Shown one piece after another: positions 7,269-14,899 of a stretch of DNA of 16,273 bases; the first letter of the stretch is position 1; every line of letters begins with the position of its first letter. The position numbers were made by a program, and so were the translations under genes. This DNA is from an uncultured Prevotella sp. (GTDB lineage: Bacteria; Bacteroidota; Bacteroidia; Bacteroidales; Bacteroidaceae), in assembly GCA_937907705.1 (NCBI GenBank), contig CALCVP010000065.1, forward strand, positions 1-16,273. Reading direction: 5' to 3'. The notes below the pieces were generated by a model. The model worked only from the letters and a program-made list of their open reading frames with translations, was not told the origin of the DNA and did not search any database.

Positions 7269-8693
7269 TTATACAGCTACCCTAATCCAATCGTAGAAGA
7301 AACTGCAAACTCCACACAAAAGAACACCTGCTGTGCAAAGTGCCAAAGCTAATTTTGTGCTGCAATCGCTCTTGAAAGTTGGCAAAGGATTCTCTGATTT
7401 GTTAATATACATAGCTTTTACAATCAACAAATAGTAATAAAGACTTACTACAGTATTTATCAATGCTATAAATACTACTGCATAAGCCAAAGTAGAACCT
7501 TGCTCACAAGCTGCCATAAAGATGAAGAACTTGCTGAACATACCTGCAAATGGAGGAATACCTGCCAATGAGAAGAGTGCCAAAGTCATGAGCAACGACA
7601 ATTTTGGATTAGTAGTGTAAAAGCCATCATAAGCTTTCATACGAGTTTCTCCACCGTTGTTTTGCTCTACCACATTAATAACAGTAAACACTGCCATGTT
7701 GGCTACGACATAAACAAGTATGTAATAAGACAATGCTGCAACACCCATAGCACTGTTGCCTACCACAGCCAACATAATGTAACCTGCCTGAGAGATAGAA
7801 CTGAAAGCCATGAAGCGCTTCAATTCGCTCTGACGGATAGCAAAGAGGTTGGCAATTGTAATGGTAAGCACAATAACGATATAAAGAAGATACTCCCAAT
7901 ATTCCACCATCGGTGCAAAAACCTTCATCAAGATAGTTAGCAGTGCAAAAGCGGCTGCGCCCTTAGATACAACACTAAGATAACCTGTTACAGGTGTAGG
8001 CGCTCCTTGATAAGTATCTGCTGTCCAGAAATGGAAAGGAACGAGAGATATCTTGAAACCTAAGCCACTAAAGAAAAACACCAATCCCATAATAGTAAGA
8101 GGAGAGGTAGTAATCTTTGCTGCTACATCATCAAAATATAGAGTTCCGACAGCTCCATAAAGGAAAGATATACCATAGAGCATTATACCACTTGAAAAGG
8201 TGGCAGTAAGAATAAACTTAGCTGCTCCCTCTGCTGAGTTCTTACGAAACTTGTCAAAAGCTACCAAACAAGCCATAGGTATAGAAGCCATCTCAAGTCC
8301 AAGGAAGAACAGCAAGAAGTGTCCAGCAGAAATCATCATGTACATACCTAACAACGTAGATACCAACAAAGCATAAAACTCACCTATCTTATTGGTTACA
8401 GTAGGCTGTTTTAGCCATGGTTGCGACATAATGACAACGATTAAAGCTCCTACGGTAAGAATAATTTTCATTACGTTTGTAGCAGCAGTTACATTGTAGA
8501 GGCCTGCAAAGGCTGATGATGGACCTGCCGCAAAGCAAACTACAACTTGCAGGGCCAACAATATACCTGTCAGCAAACTCAAAGATGCAAGTTTTTTCTC
8601 ACCCTTCAAAATAAGATCAGCGAGAAATACTATTACCAAAATAGCCATCAATGCGGCTTCTGGTATCATATGAAAAAATTGACTATAATCCAT
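7269..8693 (-). CDS. nuoN: NADH-quinone oxidoreductase (complex I) subunit N
   Basis: NuoN is one of the three antiporter-like membrane subunits of complex I and forms an ion channel next to the NuoA/H/J/K block. The protein is 474 aa, nearly all membrane helices, near the family's usual length. Conserved pump residues are present: the TM5 glutamate in FLGLEMASIPM (Glu134), the TM7 lysine in GFKISLVPFHFW (Lys214), and the TM8 lysine in VVSKGAAAF (Lys244). The motif HFWTADTYQGAPTPVT is characteristic. It is the last gene of the operon, starting 19 bp after nuoM, and is followed by a hairpin-rich terminator region. The start ATG has only an A/T-rich upstream sequence. Confidence 0.95.
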   Translation of the reverse strand: MDYSQFFHMIPEAALMAILVIVFLADLILKGEKKLASLSLLTGILLALQVVVCFAAGPSSAFAGLYNVTAATNVMKIILTVGALIVVIMSQPWLKQPTVTNKIGEFYALLVSTLLGMYMMISAGHFLLFFLGLEMASIPMACLVAFDKFRKNSAEGAAKFILTATFSSGIMLYGISFLYGAVGTLYFDDVAAKITTSPLTIMGLVFFFSGLGFKISLVPFHFWTADTYQGAPTPVTGYLSVVSKGAAAFALLTILMKVFAPMVEYWEYLLYIVIVLTITIANLFAIRQSELKRFMAFSSISQAGYIMLAVVGNSAMGVAALSYYILVYVVANMAVFTVINVVEQNNGGETRMKAYDGFYTTNPKLSLLMTLALFSLAGIPPFAGMFSKFFIFMAACEQGSTLAYAVVFIALINTVVSLYYYLLIVKAMYINKSENPLPTFKSDCSTKLALALCTAGVLLCGVCSFFYDWIRVAV

Positions 8694-8712
8694 TTTAATC
8701 TTACTGATAAGT

Positions 8713-10197
8713 TTAAATATTAATTACACCAAGTATAGGTGCTACCGCATTGCCAATTACGTGGCTTGCCCACATTGGGAATGTACCTAAACCAGCTACA
8801 CAGAATATAAGGCAACATACAGCGAAGCGCTCATCCCAAGTAGCATCGGTAAGAGTTAAGTAATGTGGATCCTTTACCTTCTCGAATAGAATAAAACCTA
8901 CGGTACGCAAAATATATACTGCTGTTACTACAATAGAGGTACAAGCAATAATGGTGCAACAACGATGGAAAGTATCTGCATTCTCAAAAGAACCTACGAA
9001 AATGGTCATCTCTGCTATGAAGCCAGAGAATCCAGGAAGACCAAGGTTAGCCAATCCAGCTATTACATAACCTACAGAGAGGAAAGGCATAATCTTCATC
9101 AAACCACCCAACTTCCGAATATCACGAGTATGAGTTCTACCGTATATCATACCAATAAGAGCAAAGAACAATGCTGTCATCAAGCCGTGAGACAGCATCT
9201 GAAGAATAGCACCTGTACAAGATGTACGAGTCATCATAAGCAATGCAAACAGTACCAAGCCACAGTGAGAAACTGAGGAATAAGCATTTATAAACTTCAA
9301 GTCGGTCTGTACACAAGCTGAAAAAGCACCATACACTACTGAAATAGTAGTAAGAATAAGGAATATCCATGCCAAATCATGTGCTGCATGAGGCAACAGA
9401 AACATGGCAATGCGGAAACAACCGTATCCACCTAACTTCATCAACACGCCAGCGTGCAACATTGATACCGAAGTAGGTGCACAACCGTGACCAATAGGAG
9501 ACCAAGTGTGGAAAGGGAATAAAGCGCCTAACACGCCAAAACCGATGAACACAAACGGAAAAAGGATATTCTGAATATGAGCAGGTATATTGTTATGGTG
9601 AGCTATCTCCAGTATATCCATAGTGGAAGCACCATTAAAGAAATAGATACCTACAATACCTAAGATAATCAAAGCAGAACCACCCATCAACATCAAGGTA
9701 AGTTTCATAGCTGCATATTCCTTCTTTCCTGATCCCCAATAACCTATCAGAAGGTACATAGGGATAAGAGCTACCTCATAAAACATAAACATGGCAAATA
9801 AATCAATACAGATGAAGAAGCCATAAACACCTGTTGACAATAAGGTAAACCACAGGAAGAATTCTTTAGTAAGTGGCTTTAACTTCCAAGAAGCAAATGT
9901 TCCTGTAAACACAATGATACTTGAAAGCAACAGCATCACCACAGAGATTCCATCTACACCTACAGCATAGTTAATATGCAAAGCAGGGAACCATGCGATA
10001 GAAGATGTCAAGAGCATTTCAGACTGGTTGCCTGCTGCTCGCTCGCTGATAAAATAAAATGTGAGCCAAACGGATAAAGCCAAAAGACATGAAGCACCCG
10101 TTACCATCACACCGCGCACCTGATTGATATTGCGTGCAGCCCAAAGGCCCAACAACATCAATACAGGAATTACTACGAATAGACTTAATATACTCAT
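8713..10197 (-). CDS. nuoM: NADH-quinone oxidoreductase (complex I) subunit M
   Basis: NuoM is the middle antiporter-like proton-pumping subunit of the membrane arm; it is 494 aa with about 14 hydrophobic helices. The TM5 glutamate is kept (FYEVALIPMYLLIGYWG, Glu141), as is the TM8 lysine (AGVLMKLGGYG, Lys254). The TM7 lysine that is Lys234 in E. coli is absent. The family segment FAIKMPMVPLHGWLPDAH aligns without gaps to FGVLGALFPFHTWSPIGH, putting Leu223 at the lysine and Ile235 at the usual aspartate. Ion pumping through this subunit might therefore use a different path, although this could be a trait of the whole clade. The gene lies 6 bp after nuoL and 19 bp before nuoN within the operon. 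Confidence 0.95.
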   Translation of the reverse strand: MSILSLFVVIPVLMLLGLWAARNINQVRGVMVTGASCLLALSVWLTFYFISERAAGNQSEMLLTSSIAWFPALHINYAVGVDGISVVMLLLSSIIVFTGTFASWKLKPLTKEFFLWFTLLSTGVYGFFICIDLFAMFMFYEVALIPMYLLIGYWGSGKKEYAAMKLTLMLMGGSALIILGIVGIYFFNGASTMDILEIAHHNNIPAHIQNILFPFVFIGFGVLGALFPFHTWSPIGHGCAPTSVSMLHAGVLMKLGGYGCFRIAMFLLPHAAHDLAWIFLILTTISVVYGAFSACVQTDLKFINAYSSVSHCGLVLFALLMMTRTSCTGAILQMLSHGLMTALFFALIGMIYGRTHTRDIRKLGGLMKIMPFLSVGYVIAGLANLGLPGFSGFIAEMTIFVGSFENADTFHRCCTIIACTSIVVTAVYILRTVGFILFEKVKDPHYLTLTDATWDERFAVCCLIFCVAGLGTFPMWASHVIGNAVAPILGVINI

Positions 10198-10203
10198 TTT
10201 GTT

Positions 10204-12216
10204 TTATAATATGCAAAGTAATACTAATGTTAATGCTACAGTACCGGTAAGGAACCAAACTGCATATTGACGAACATCGCCACTCTGCCAAGGGCGTATG
10301 GTTTCGCCTGCCTCATTGGCACCCCAAGCTGTGAAATCAATGAGTCCATTAATAATATGTTCATCAATCCAAGCAACTGGTTTTGATACGAAACGGAATA
10401 AAATTTTATGCGTAACAAACATATAAACCTCATCCATGTAGAAACGTTTATAAGCCCAACGGTGAAGACGTGGGAATGTAGCATAAAGCTTGTCGGCAAT
10501 AGGTTGCTTTTCACCCTTATAAATGTAAGTAGCAAGTGCTATGGATACAATTGCTATCACAGTGGAAGTAATAGCTATTTGCGTATTAAAATGAACTGTA
10601 TATGCAGTTCCTGCTGCACTGATAATAGAGCCGAAGCTTGCCCAATTCCAACCCAAGAATCCTCCTAAAGTAGTAAAGATACCAACTCCAACAGTTATAA
10701 CACTCAAGAAAATCAAAGGGAATGTCATTGTAGCAGGAGCTTCATGTGGTGTATGTTCTGCATGAAGTTTTTTGTTTTCTGTTCCCCAGAAAATACCATA
10801 ATAAAGACGGAACATATAGAAAGCTGTCATGGCAGCTACTGCGGTCATCCACCAGCCACACACAGACGAATATTCAAAGCAAGCTGTAATAATCTCATCC
10901 TTAGAACTAAAGCCTGAGAAGAATGGAATACCTGCAATAGCCAAACAAGAAATCAAGAATGTAGCATGAGTAATAGGCATATACTTCTTCAAACCACCCA
11001 TAGCAGACATTTCATTAGAATGCACAGCATGAATAATACAACCTGCACACAGGAACAAACATGCCTTAAACATTGCATGGGTAAACAAGTGGAACAATGA
11101 AGCCATATAGCCTAATTGATCATGGTTATCAAGTCCACCATTATGACCTGGCAAACATACGCCTAAAGCTACCATCATAAATGCAATCTGTGAGATAGTG
11201 GAAAAAGCCAATACACGTTTGATATCACTTTGCGCACAAGCTACTGCGGCAGCATAAAAAGCAGTGAAGGCACCTACTATTACAATTACCTCCATGGTCT
11301 GAGGTGCATAGTCAATCCAAATAGGGAACAAACGAGCGATTTGTACTACACCAGCTACGACCATAGTGGCCGCATGAATAAGAGCTGATACAGGTGTTGG
11401 ACCCTCCATAGCATCTGGCAACCAAATGTGCAATGGGAACATGGCTGATTTACCTGCACCACCAATAAACATAAGAACCAAAGCTGTAGGAAGAATAAAG
11501 CCACCGGCAGCTGCTGCGCGTGCTGTATCACAAACAGAGAATGCGGTCATGCCTTCTGCCATTATCACCTTAGTACCGGTAAATGAGAAGTTGAATGAAC
11601 CAGTATAATATCCAAATATCAATATACCTATCAAAAAGAACATATCTGCAAAACGCGTTACAATAAATGCCTTTTTGCTGGCGTGTACAGCTGCATGAAG
11701 TCCATAGTAGAAACCAATAAGCAGATATGAGCTAACGCCTACAAGCTCCCAAAACATATACATTTGGAATATGTTCGTGGCCAAGACCAAGCCAAGCATA
11801 GACATAGTGAAGAGAGAGAGAAAAGCATAGTAACGCTGGAAACCTTTCTCACCATGCATATATCCAAAAGAATATATATGAACCATCAAGCTTACAGTAG
11901 AGATGACAATGAGCATCATCACCGAAATAGGATCAAGCAAAATTCCCAAATCAAAATGAAGCGTGCCCAAAGGCAACCAAGTGTAGTTATAAGGAACTAA
12001 AGTTGCATAGGTACCATCTGCCAAACGAGGAGCAGTAAAATACTGAAATGCGGTAATATAGCTAAGTATCGTAACAATACCTATAGAACATGTACCTATT
12101 AAGCCAGCAGTTTTATGAGACCATGCATACTTGTTGCCTGCGAAATCAGGCAGTCCAATGACAAGAAAGCTTATCAATGGAAGAAGAAGTATCCACAATG
12201 AATATGTAAAATCCAT
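10204..12216 (-). CDS. nuoL: NADH-quinone oxidoreductase (complex I) subunit L
   Basis: NuoL is the distal antiporter-like subunit, whose long lateral helix ties the pump modules together. The length, 670 aa, is a little above the E. coli protein. Visible motifs include FWELVGVSSYLLIGFYYG with the TM5 Glu157, GKSAMFPLHIWLPDAMEGPT with the TM7 Lys256, and SALIHAATMVVAGV with His281. The C-terminal third contains the soluble-facing stretch KRFYMDEVYMFVTHKI and an amphipathic helix, ending in a final membrane helix (about 648-670). All canonical proton-channel residues I can check are kept, unlike in NuoM. The gap to nuoK upstream is 5 bp and to nuoM downstream 6 bp, indicating tight cotranscription. 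Confidence 0.96.
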   Translation of the reverse strand: MDFTYSLWILLLPLISFLVIGLPDFAGNKYAWSHKTAGLIGTCSIGIVTILSYITAFQYFTAPRLADGTYATLVPYNYTWLPLGTLHFDLGILLDPISVMMLIVISTVSLMVHIYSFGYMHGEKGFQRYYAFLSLFTMSMLGLVLATNIFQMYMFWELVGVSSYLLIGFYYGLHAAVHASKKAFIVTRFADMFFLIGILIFGYYTGSFNFSFTGTKVIMAEGMTAFSVCDTARAAAAGGFILPTALVLMFIGGAGKSAMFPLHIWLPDAMEGPTPVSALIHAATMVVAGVVQIARLFPIWIDYAPQTMEVIVIVGAFTAFYAAAVACAQSDIKRVLAFSTISQIAFMMVALGVCLPGHNGGLDNHDQLGYMASLFHLFTHAMFKACLFLCAGCIIHAVHSNEMSAMGGLKKYMPITHATFLISCLAIAGIPFFSGFSSKDEIITACFEYSSVCGWWMTAVAAMTAFYMFRLYYGIFWGTENKKLHAEHTPHEAPATMTFPLIFLSVITVGVGIFTTLGGFLGWNWASFGSIISAAGTAYTVHFNTQIAITSTVIAIVSIALATYIYKGEKQPIADKLYATFPRLHRWAYKRFYMDEVYMFVTHKILFRFVSKPVAWIDEHIINGLIDFTAWGANEAGETIRPWQSGDVRQYAVWFLTGTVALTLVLLCIL

Positions 12217-12221
12217 AATTA

Positions 12222-12530
12222 TTAATATTTCATGTTTTCAATACTGTTCACCTGATCGCTGTGGAAATTACGGTAAACATTAATAATAATAGCAATAGCC
12301 ACTGCAGATTCTGCAGCACTCACACCGATAGAAAAAAGAGTCATAAAAAAGCCTTCAAGCTCACCAGGGTACAGCAAACGATTGAAAGCAGCAAAATTAA
12401 GATCTACAGCATTTAATACTAGCTCTATGGAAATGAGCATCGCTATCAAATTACGGCGAGTGATAAATCCAAACACACCGATAAAAAACAACAGTGCACT
12501 AAGCACAAAATAACATTCTACTGGTACCAT
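12222..12530 (-). CDS. nuoK: NADH-quinone oxidoreductase (complex I) subunit K
   Basis: NuoK is a small three-helix membrane subunit (102 aa, the normal size) related to MnhC/MrpC. It supplies two buried glutamates to the proton path beside NuoJ and NuoN. Both are present: Glu36 in ISIELVLNA, equivalent to E. coli Glu36, and Glu74 in SAAESAVAIAI, equivalent to E. coli Glu72. A short polar C-terminal tail follows the third helix. It starts one base after the nuoJ stop and ends 5 bp before nuoL. That spacing suggests ribosomes pass directly from nuoJ to nuoK. Confidence 0.95.
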   Translation of the reverse strand: MVPVECYFVLSALLFFIGVFGFITRRNLIAMLISIELVLNAVDLNFAAFNRLLYPGELEGFFMTLFSIGVSAAESAVAIAIIINVYRNFHSDQVNSIENMKY

Positions 12531-12531
12531 C

Positions 12532-13050
12532 TTATTTTTTCTCCTTTTCTTTACGTGCTACAACAATACCACCAATGATACAAGCTAAAAGGAATACAGA
12601 AATGAACTCAAATGGAAGCACATATTGATACTTGTCGCTTCCAAGCAAGGCCTTTCCTATTACGTCCATTTTAACTTCTTCATCAGCCGTAACTGCATTT
12701 ATAAATCCATTCTTGAGCTGAACGGCAATTACAGTAACCAATCCTACTAACGTAATAAATGCGCCATAAATGACACGACTTCCTTTCATACGCTCAACAA
12801 GTCCCTGCAATGTTCTTTTACTTACTAATTGTATAGCAAATATATAAATCATCGTTATACCTCCAGCATACACACTTATTTGAGCTGCTCCAAGATACGT
12901 ATAGTCAAGCAAAAAGTAAAGTCCTGCTACGCCAAAAAGGACGAATAACAGGAATGTGGCAGCACGCATGATGCGCTTGGTAACCACACTCATAATGGCA
13001 GAACCAAGAATAATAACTGCCAAAATGCAAAACATCACTAAATTAGCCAT
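12532..13050 (-). CDS. nuoJ: NADH-quinone oxidoreductase (complex I) subunit J
   Basis: NuoJ is a five-helix membrane subunit (172 aa) that packs with NuoK, NuoA and NuoH; its third helix undergoes a structural change during turnover. The most conserved part is visible as LGAAQISVYAGGITMIYIF (about residues 53-71), matching the family QxxVYxG motif of TM3. Hydrophobic stretches lie near residues 4-22, 28-48, 54-76, 90-112 and 142-165. The basic tail KEKEKK is cytoplasmic by the positive-inside rule. It begins 11 bp after nuoI and abuts nuoK. A weak GGAAAAA sequence precedes its ATG. Confidence 0.93.
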   Translation of the reverse strand: MANLVMFCILAVIILGSAIMSVVTKRIMRAATFLLFVLFGVAGLYFLLDYTYLGAAQISVYAGGITMIYIFAIQLVSKRTLQGLVERMKGSRVIYGAFITLVGLVTVIAVQLKNGFINAVTADEEVKMDVIGKALLGSDKYQYVLPFEFISVFLLACIIGGIVVARKEKEKK

Positions 13051-13061
13051 ATTATTTTTCC

Positions 13062-13598
13062 TTATTTTGTTTTGGTATTAAACTTTCCGATGGTAAACGG
13101 GGCTCCACCATCAATAAGCTGTGGCAAACTTCCTCCTTTATAGACTTCTTTGTCCAAGTGAAGTACTAACTTGCTACGGTCAAACACAGAGTTCTCAAAA
13201 TCATTTGTAAACTCAATAGCATCAAAATTGCAAGCATTAACACACAACTGGCAGAACATGCAATCACCAAGGTCATACTGATAATCTACTAAATGGCGCT
13301 TCTTCTTACCTGTTTCCGGATCAACAACCATTTCCGTGGTTATCTTAATGGAATCATTAGGACAGGCTTTTTCACACATGGTACAACCTACGCACTTATA
13401 GCTTTCGTCTTCATTACGCTTAAATACCAAACGGCCACGATGACGTTTTGAAACGTGCAATGTTGTCTTACGGTTTTCAGGATACTGCTCAGTACTCTTG
13501 GGGGTGAAATACTCTCTTAGAGTAACTTTCATACCCGTAGCAAGTGTCTTCATTGCAGCACCTATCTCACCGAAATATGATTTATTATTGTCTTTCAT
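13062..13598 (-). CDS. nuoI: NADH-quinone oxidoreductase (complex I) subunit I, 2x[4Fe-4S] ferredoxin-like
   Basis: NuoI is a peripheral subunit carrying two [4Fe-4S] clusters (N6a and N6b) that pass electrons toward cluster N2 and quinone. The product is 178 aa. The first cluster motif is CVGCTMCEKACP (Cys69, 72, 75, 79) and the second is CMFCQLCVNACN (Cys113, 116, 119, 123). The second set has Asn where Pro usually follows the last cysteine. An N-terminal amphipathic stretch (about residues 8-30, ending LREYFTP) would lie on the membrane. After the second cluster comes a tail of about 55 residues. It is separated from nuoH by an unusually long 157-bp gap and from nuoJ by 11 bp. In this type of complex I, which lacks NuoE/F/G in the locus, NuoI may be near the entry point for electrons; that is inference. 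Confidence 0.95.
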   Translation of the reverse strand: MKDNNKSYFGEIGAAMKTLATGMKVTLREYFTPKSTEQYPENRKTTLHVSKRHRGRLVFKRNEDESYKCVGCTMCEKACPNDSIKITTEMVVDPETGKKKRHLVDYQYDLGDCMFCQLCVNACNFDAIEFTNDFENSVFDRSKLVLHLDKEVYKGGSLPQLIDGGAPFTIGKFNTKTK

Positions 13599-13682
13599 TA
13601 TTTATTTTTTATGAGTTTAAGACATTATACCTTTTATTATTCTTGAGCCACATAAGCATTCTCAATGTTTCGTTTCTTTCTA

Positions 13683-13715
13683 CAAAGACACTGCCGTAAC
13701 TTTAAAATAATAAAT
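13683..13715 (-). promoter_or_regulatory. Possible weak internal promoter upstream of nuoI
   Basis: In the 157-bp gap between nuoH and nuoI, minus-strand TGTCTTTG (13683-13690) differs from the Bacteroidetes -7 consensus TAnnTTTG at one base. A TTTA lies about 20 nt upstream, one base from the -33 TTTG. The long gap inside an otherwise tight operon makes an internal start plausible, but the match is weak in this AT-rich DNA. Otherwise the gap holds only a 16-codon open frame at 13609-13659 with no recognisable product. Confidence 0.2.
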
Positions 13716-13755
13716 GAAACATGCCTTAATTAAAACCAATATCTATGTGAATAGC

Positions 13756-14841
13756 TTAAAAATGCCAGTTTAAAGCAACGACTATTGTCATAATGACCAA
13801 ATTTATCAAGCAAAGAGGCATTAAGTATTTCCATTCTAATTTAAGTATCTGGTCAATACGTAAACGAGGGAATGTCCAGCGTACCCACATCAGCAACCAA
13901 ACCACAGCAAAAGTTTTACACAAAAACCATACTATGCCTGGGATAAAATTCATTACCGAATCAAAAGCTTCTATACCTATGTTTACCGGAGCCCAACCTC
14001 CTAAGAATATAGTAGTAGCAATACCGGAAATAACAAAAAGGTTAAGATATTCAGCCAAATAATAGAAGCCAAATCCCATACCACTATACTCTGTATGGTA
14101 ACCTGCTGTCAATTCACTTTCCGCCTCAGCCAAGTCAAAGGGACCACGGTTTGCTTCTGCATTACCTGCAATGAGGAATACAAGGAATGCTATTATAGCA
14201 GGTATATGCCCTCTAAATATGAGCCAATTCCAAGGACCTGTCTGAAAGTTTACTATTTCTGATATTTGCATAGTGCCTGTGAGTACCACTGCCGTGATGA
14301 GGCATAGACATAGAGACATTTCATAAGAAATAAGTTGCACGGCACCACGCATAGCTGAAACTACGCTATACTTATTGTTGCTGGCCCAACCTGCCATAAA
14401 AATACCTACAATACCGATACTTGAAACGGCTGTAAGCAAAAATACACCTACATTAAAATCAAGGACATTAGCACCTTTATTCCATGGCAAAAACGAAAAA
14501 GTTCCTACAGATGCAATAATTACCAAGAAAGGAGCTATAAAATAAAGTAACTTGTCAGCTTTATCTACAGCAAAAATTTCCTTAATCAGCATTTTAAGCA
14601 CATCTGCGAAAACCTGCAATACTCCCCAAGAGCCTACACGCATAGGACCAAGACGGCATTGGAAATAAGCACACACCTTACGTTCCATGAATATCAAGCA
14701 TATAGCCAGCATAGCATAACCCACCAAGATAAGTACGCCGACAAGTATACACTCGATAAGAATCGACCAAAAGTCTCCCAAGCCTAACGTTTGACGAAGA
14801 AGAGCGTCGAACCAAATAGTTACGTTTTTAAAATCAAACAT
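13756..14841 (-). CDS. nuoH: NADH-quinone oxidoreductase (complex I) subunit H
   Basis: NuoH is the eight-helix subunit that forms the quinone-binding chamber with NuoD and NuoB and links redox chemistry to the proton pumps. It is 361 aa, slightly longer than E. coli NuoH because of an N-terminal extension. Visible motifs are FMERKVCAYFQCRLGPMRVG (Glu53, Arg54, Arg63) at TM1-loop1, MLIKEIF before the first long loop, and RGAVQLISYEM. The strongly conserved acidic loop AEANRGPFDLAEAESEL (about 228-244) follows, then GYHTEYSGMGF. The acidic residues of this loop are those thought to couple to the E-channel. The gene starts 58 bp after nuoCD and is followed by a 157-bp gap before nuoI. No Shine-Dalgarno motif precedes the ATG. 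Confidence 0.96.
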   Translation of the reverse strand: MFDFKNVTIWFDALLRQTLGLGDFWSILIECILVGVLILVGYAMLAICLIFMERKVCAYFQCRLGPMRVGSWGVLQVFADVLKMLIKEIFAVDKADKLLYFIAPFLVIIASVGTFSFLPWNKGANVLDFNVGVFLLTAVSSIGIVGIFMAGWASNNKYSVVSAMRGAVQLISYEMSLCLCLITAVVLTGTMQISEIVNFQTGPWNWLIFRGHIPAIIAFLVFLIAGNAEANRGPFDLAEAESELTAGYHTEYSGMGFGFYYLAEYLNLFVISGIATTIFLGGWAPVNIGIEAFDSVMNFIPGIVWFLCKTFAVVWLLMWVRWTFPRLRIDQILKLEWKYLMPLCLINLVIMTIVVALNWHF

Positions 14842-14870
14842 TTCGTTTAATTGATTATTGTTATTAAAAG

Positions 14871-14896
14871 GTTATGGAATAAATATTCCGTATAAC
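14871..14896 (-). other. Intercistronic stem-loop between nuoCD and nuoH
   Basis: GGAATA (14876-14881) and TATTCC (14884-14889) pair around a 2-nt loop. After a 2-nt bulge the stem continues with GTTAT (14871-14875) and ATAAC (14892-14896). On the minus strand it is followed by CTTTT, short for a terminator. It may trim or attenuate the transcript between the two genes, or be incidental. Confidence 0.25.
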
Positions 14897-14899
14897 TTC

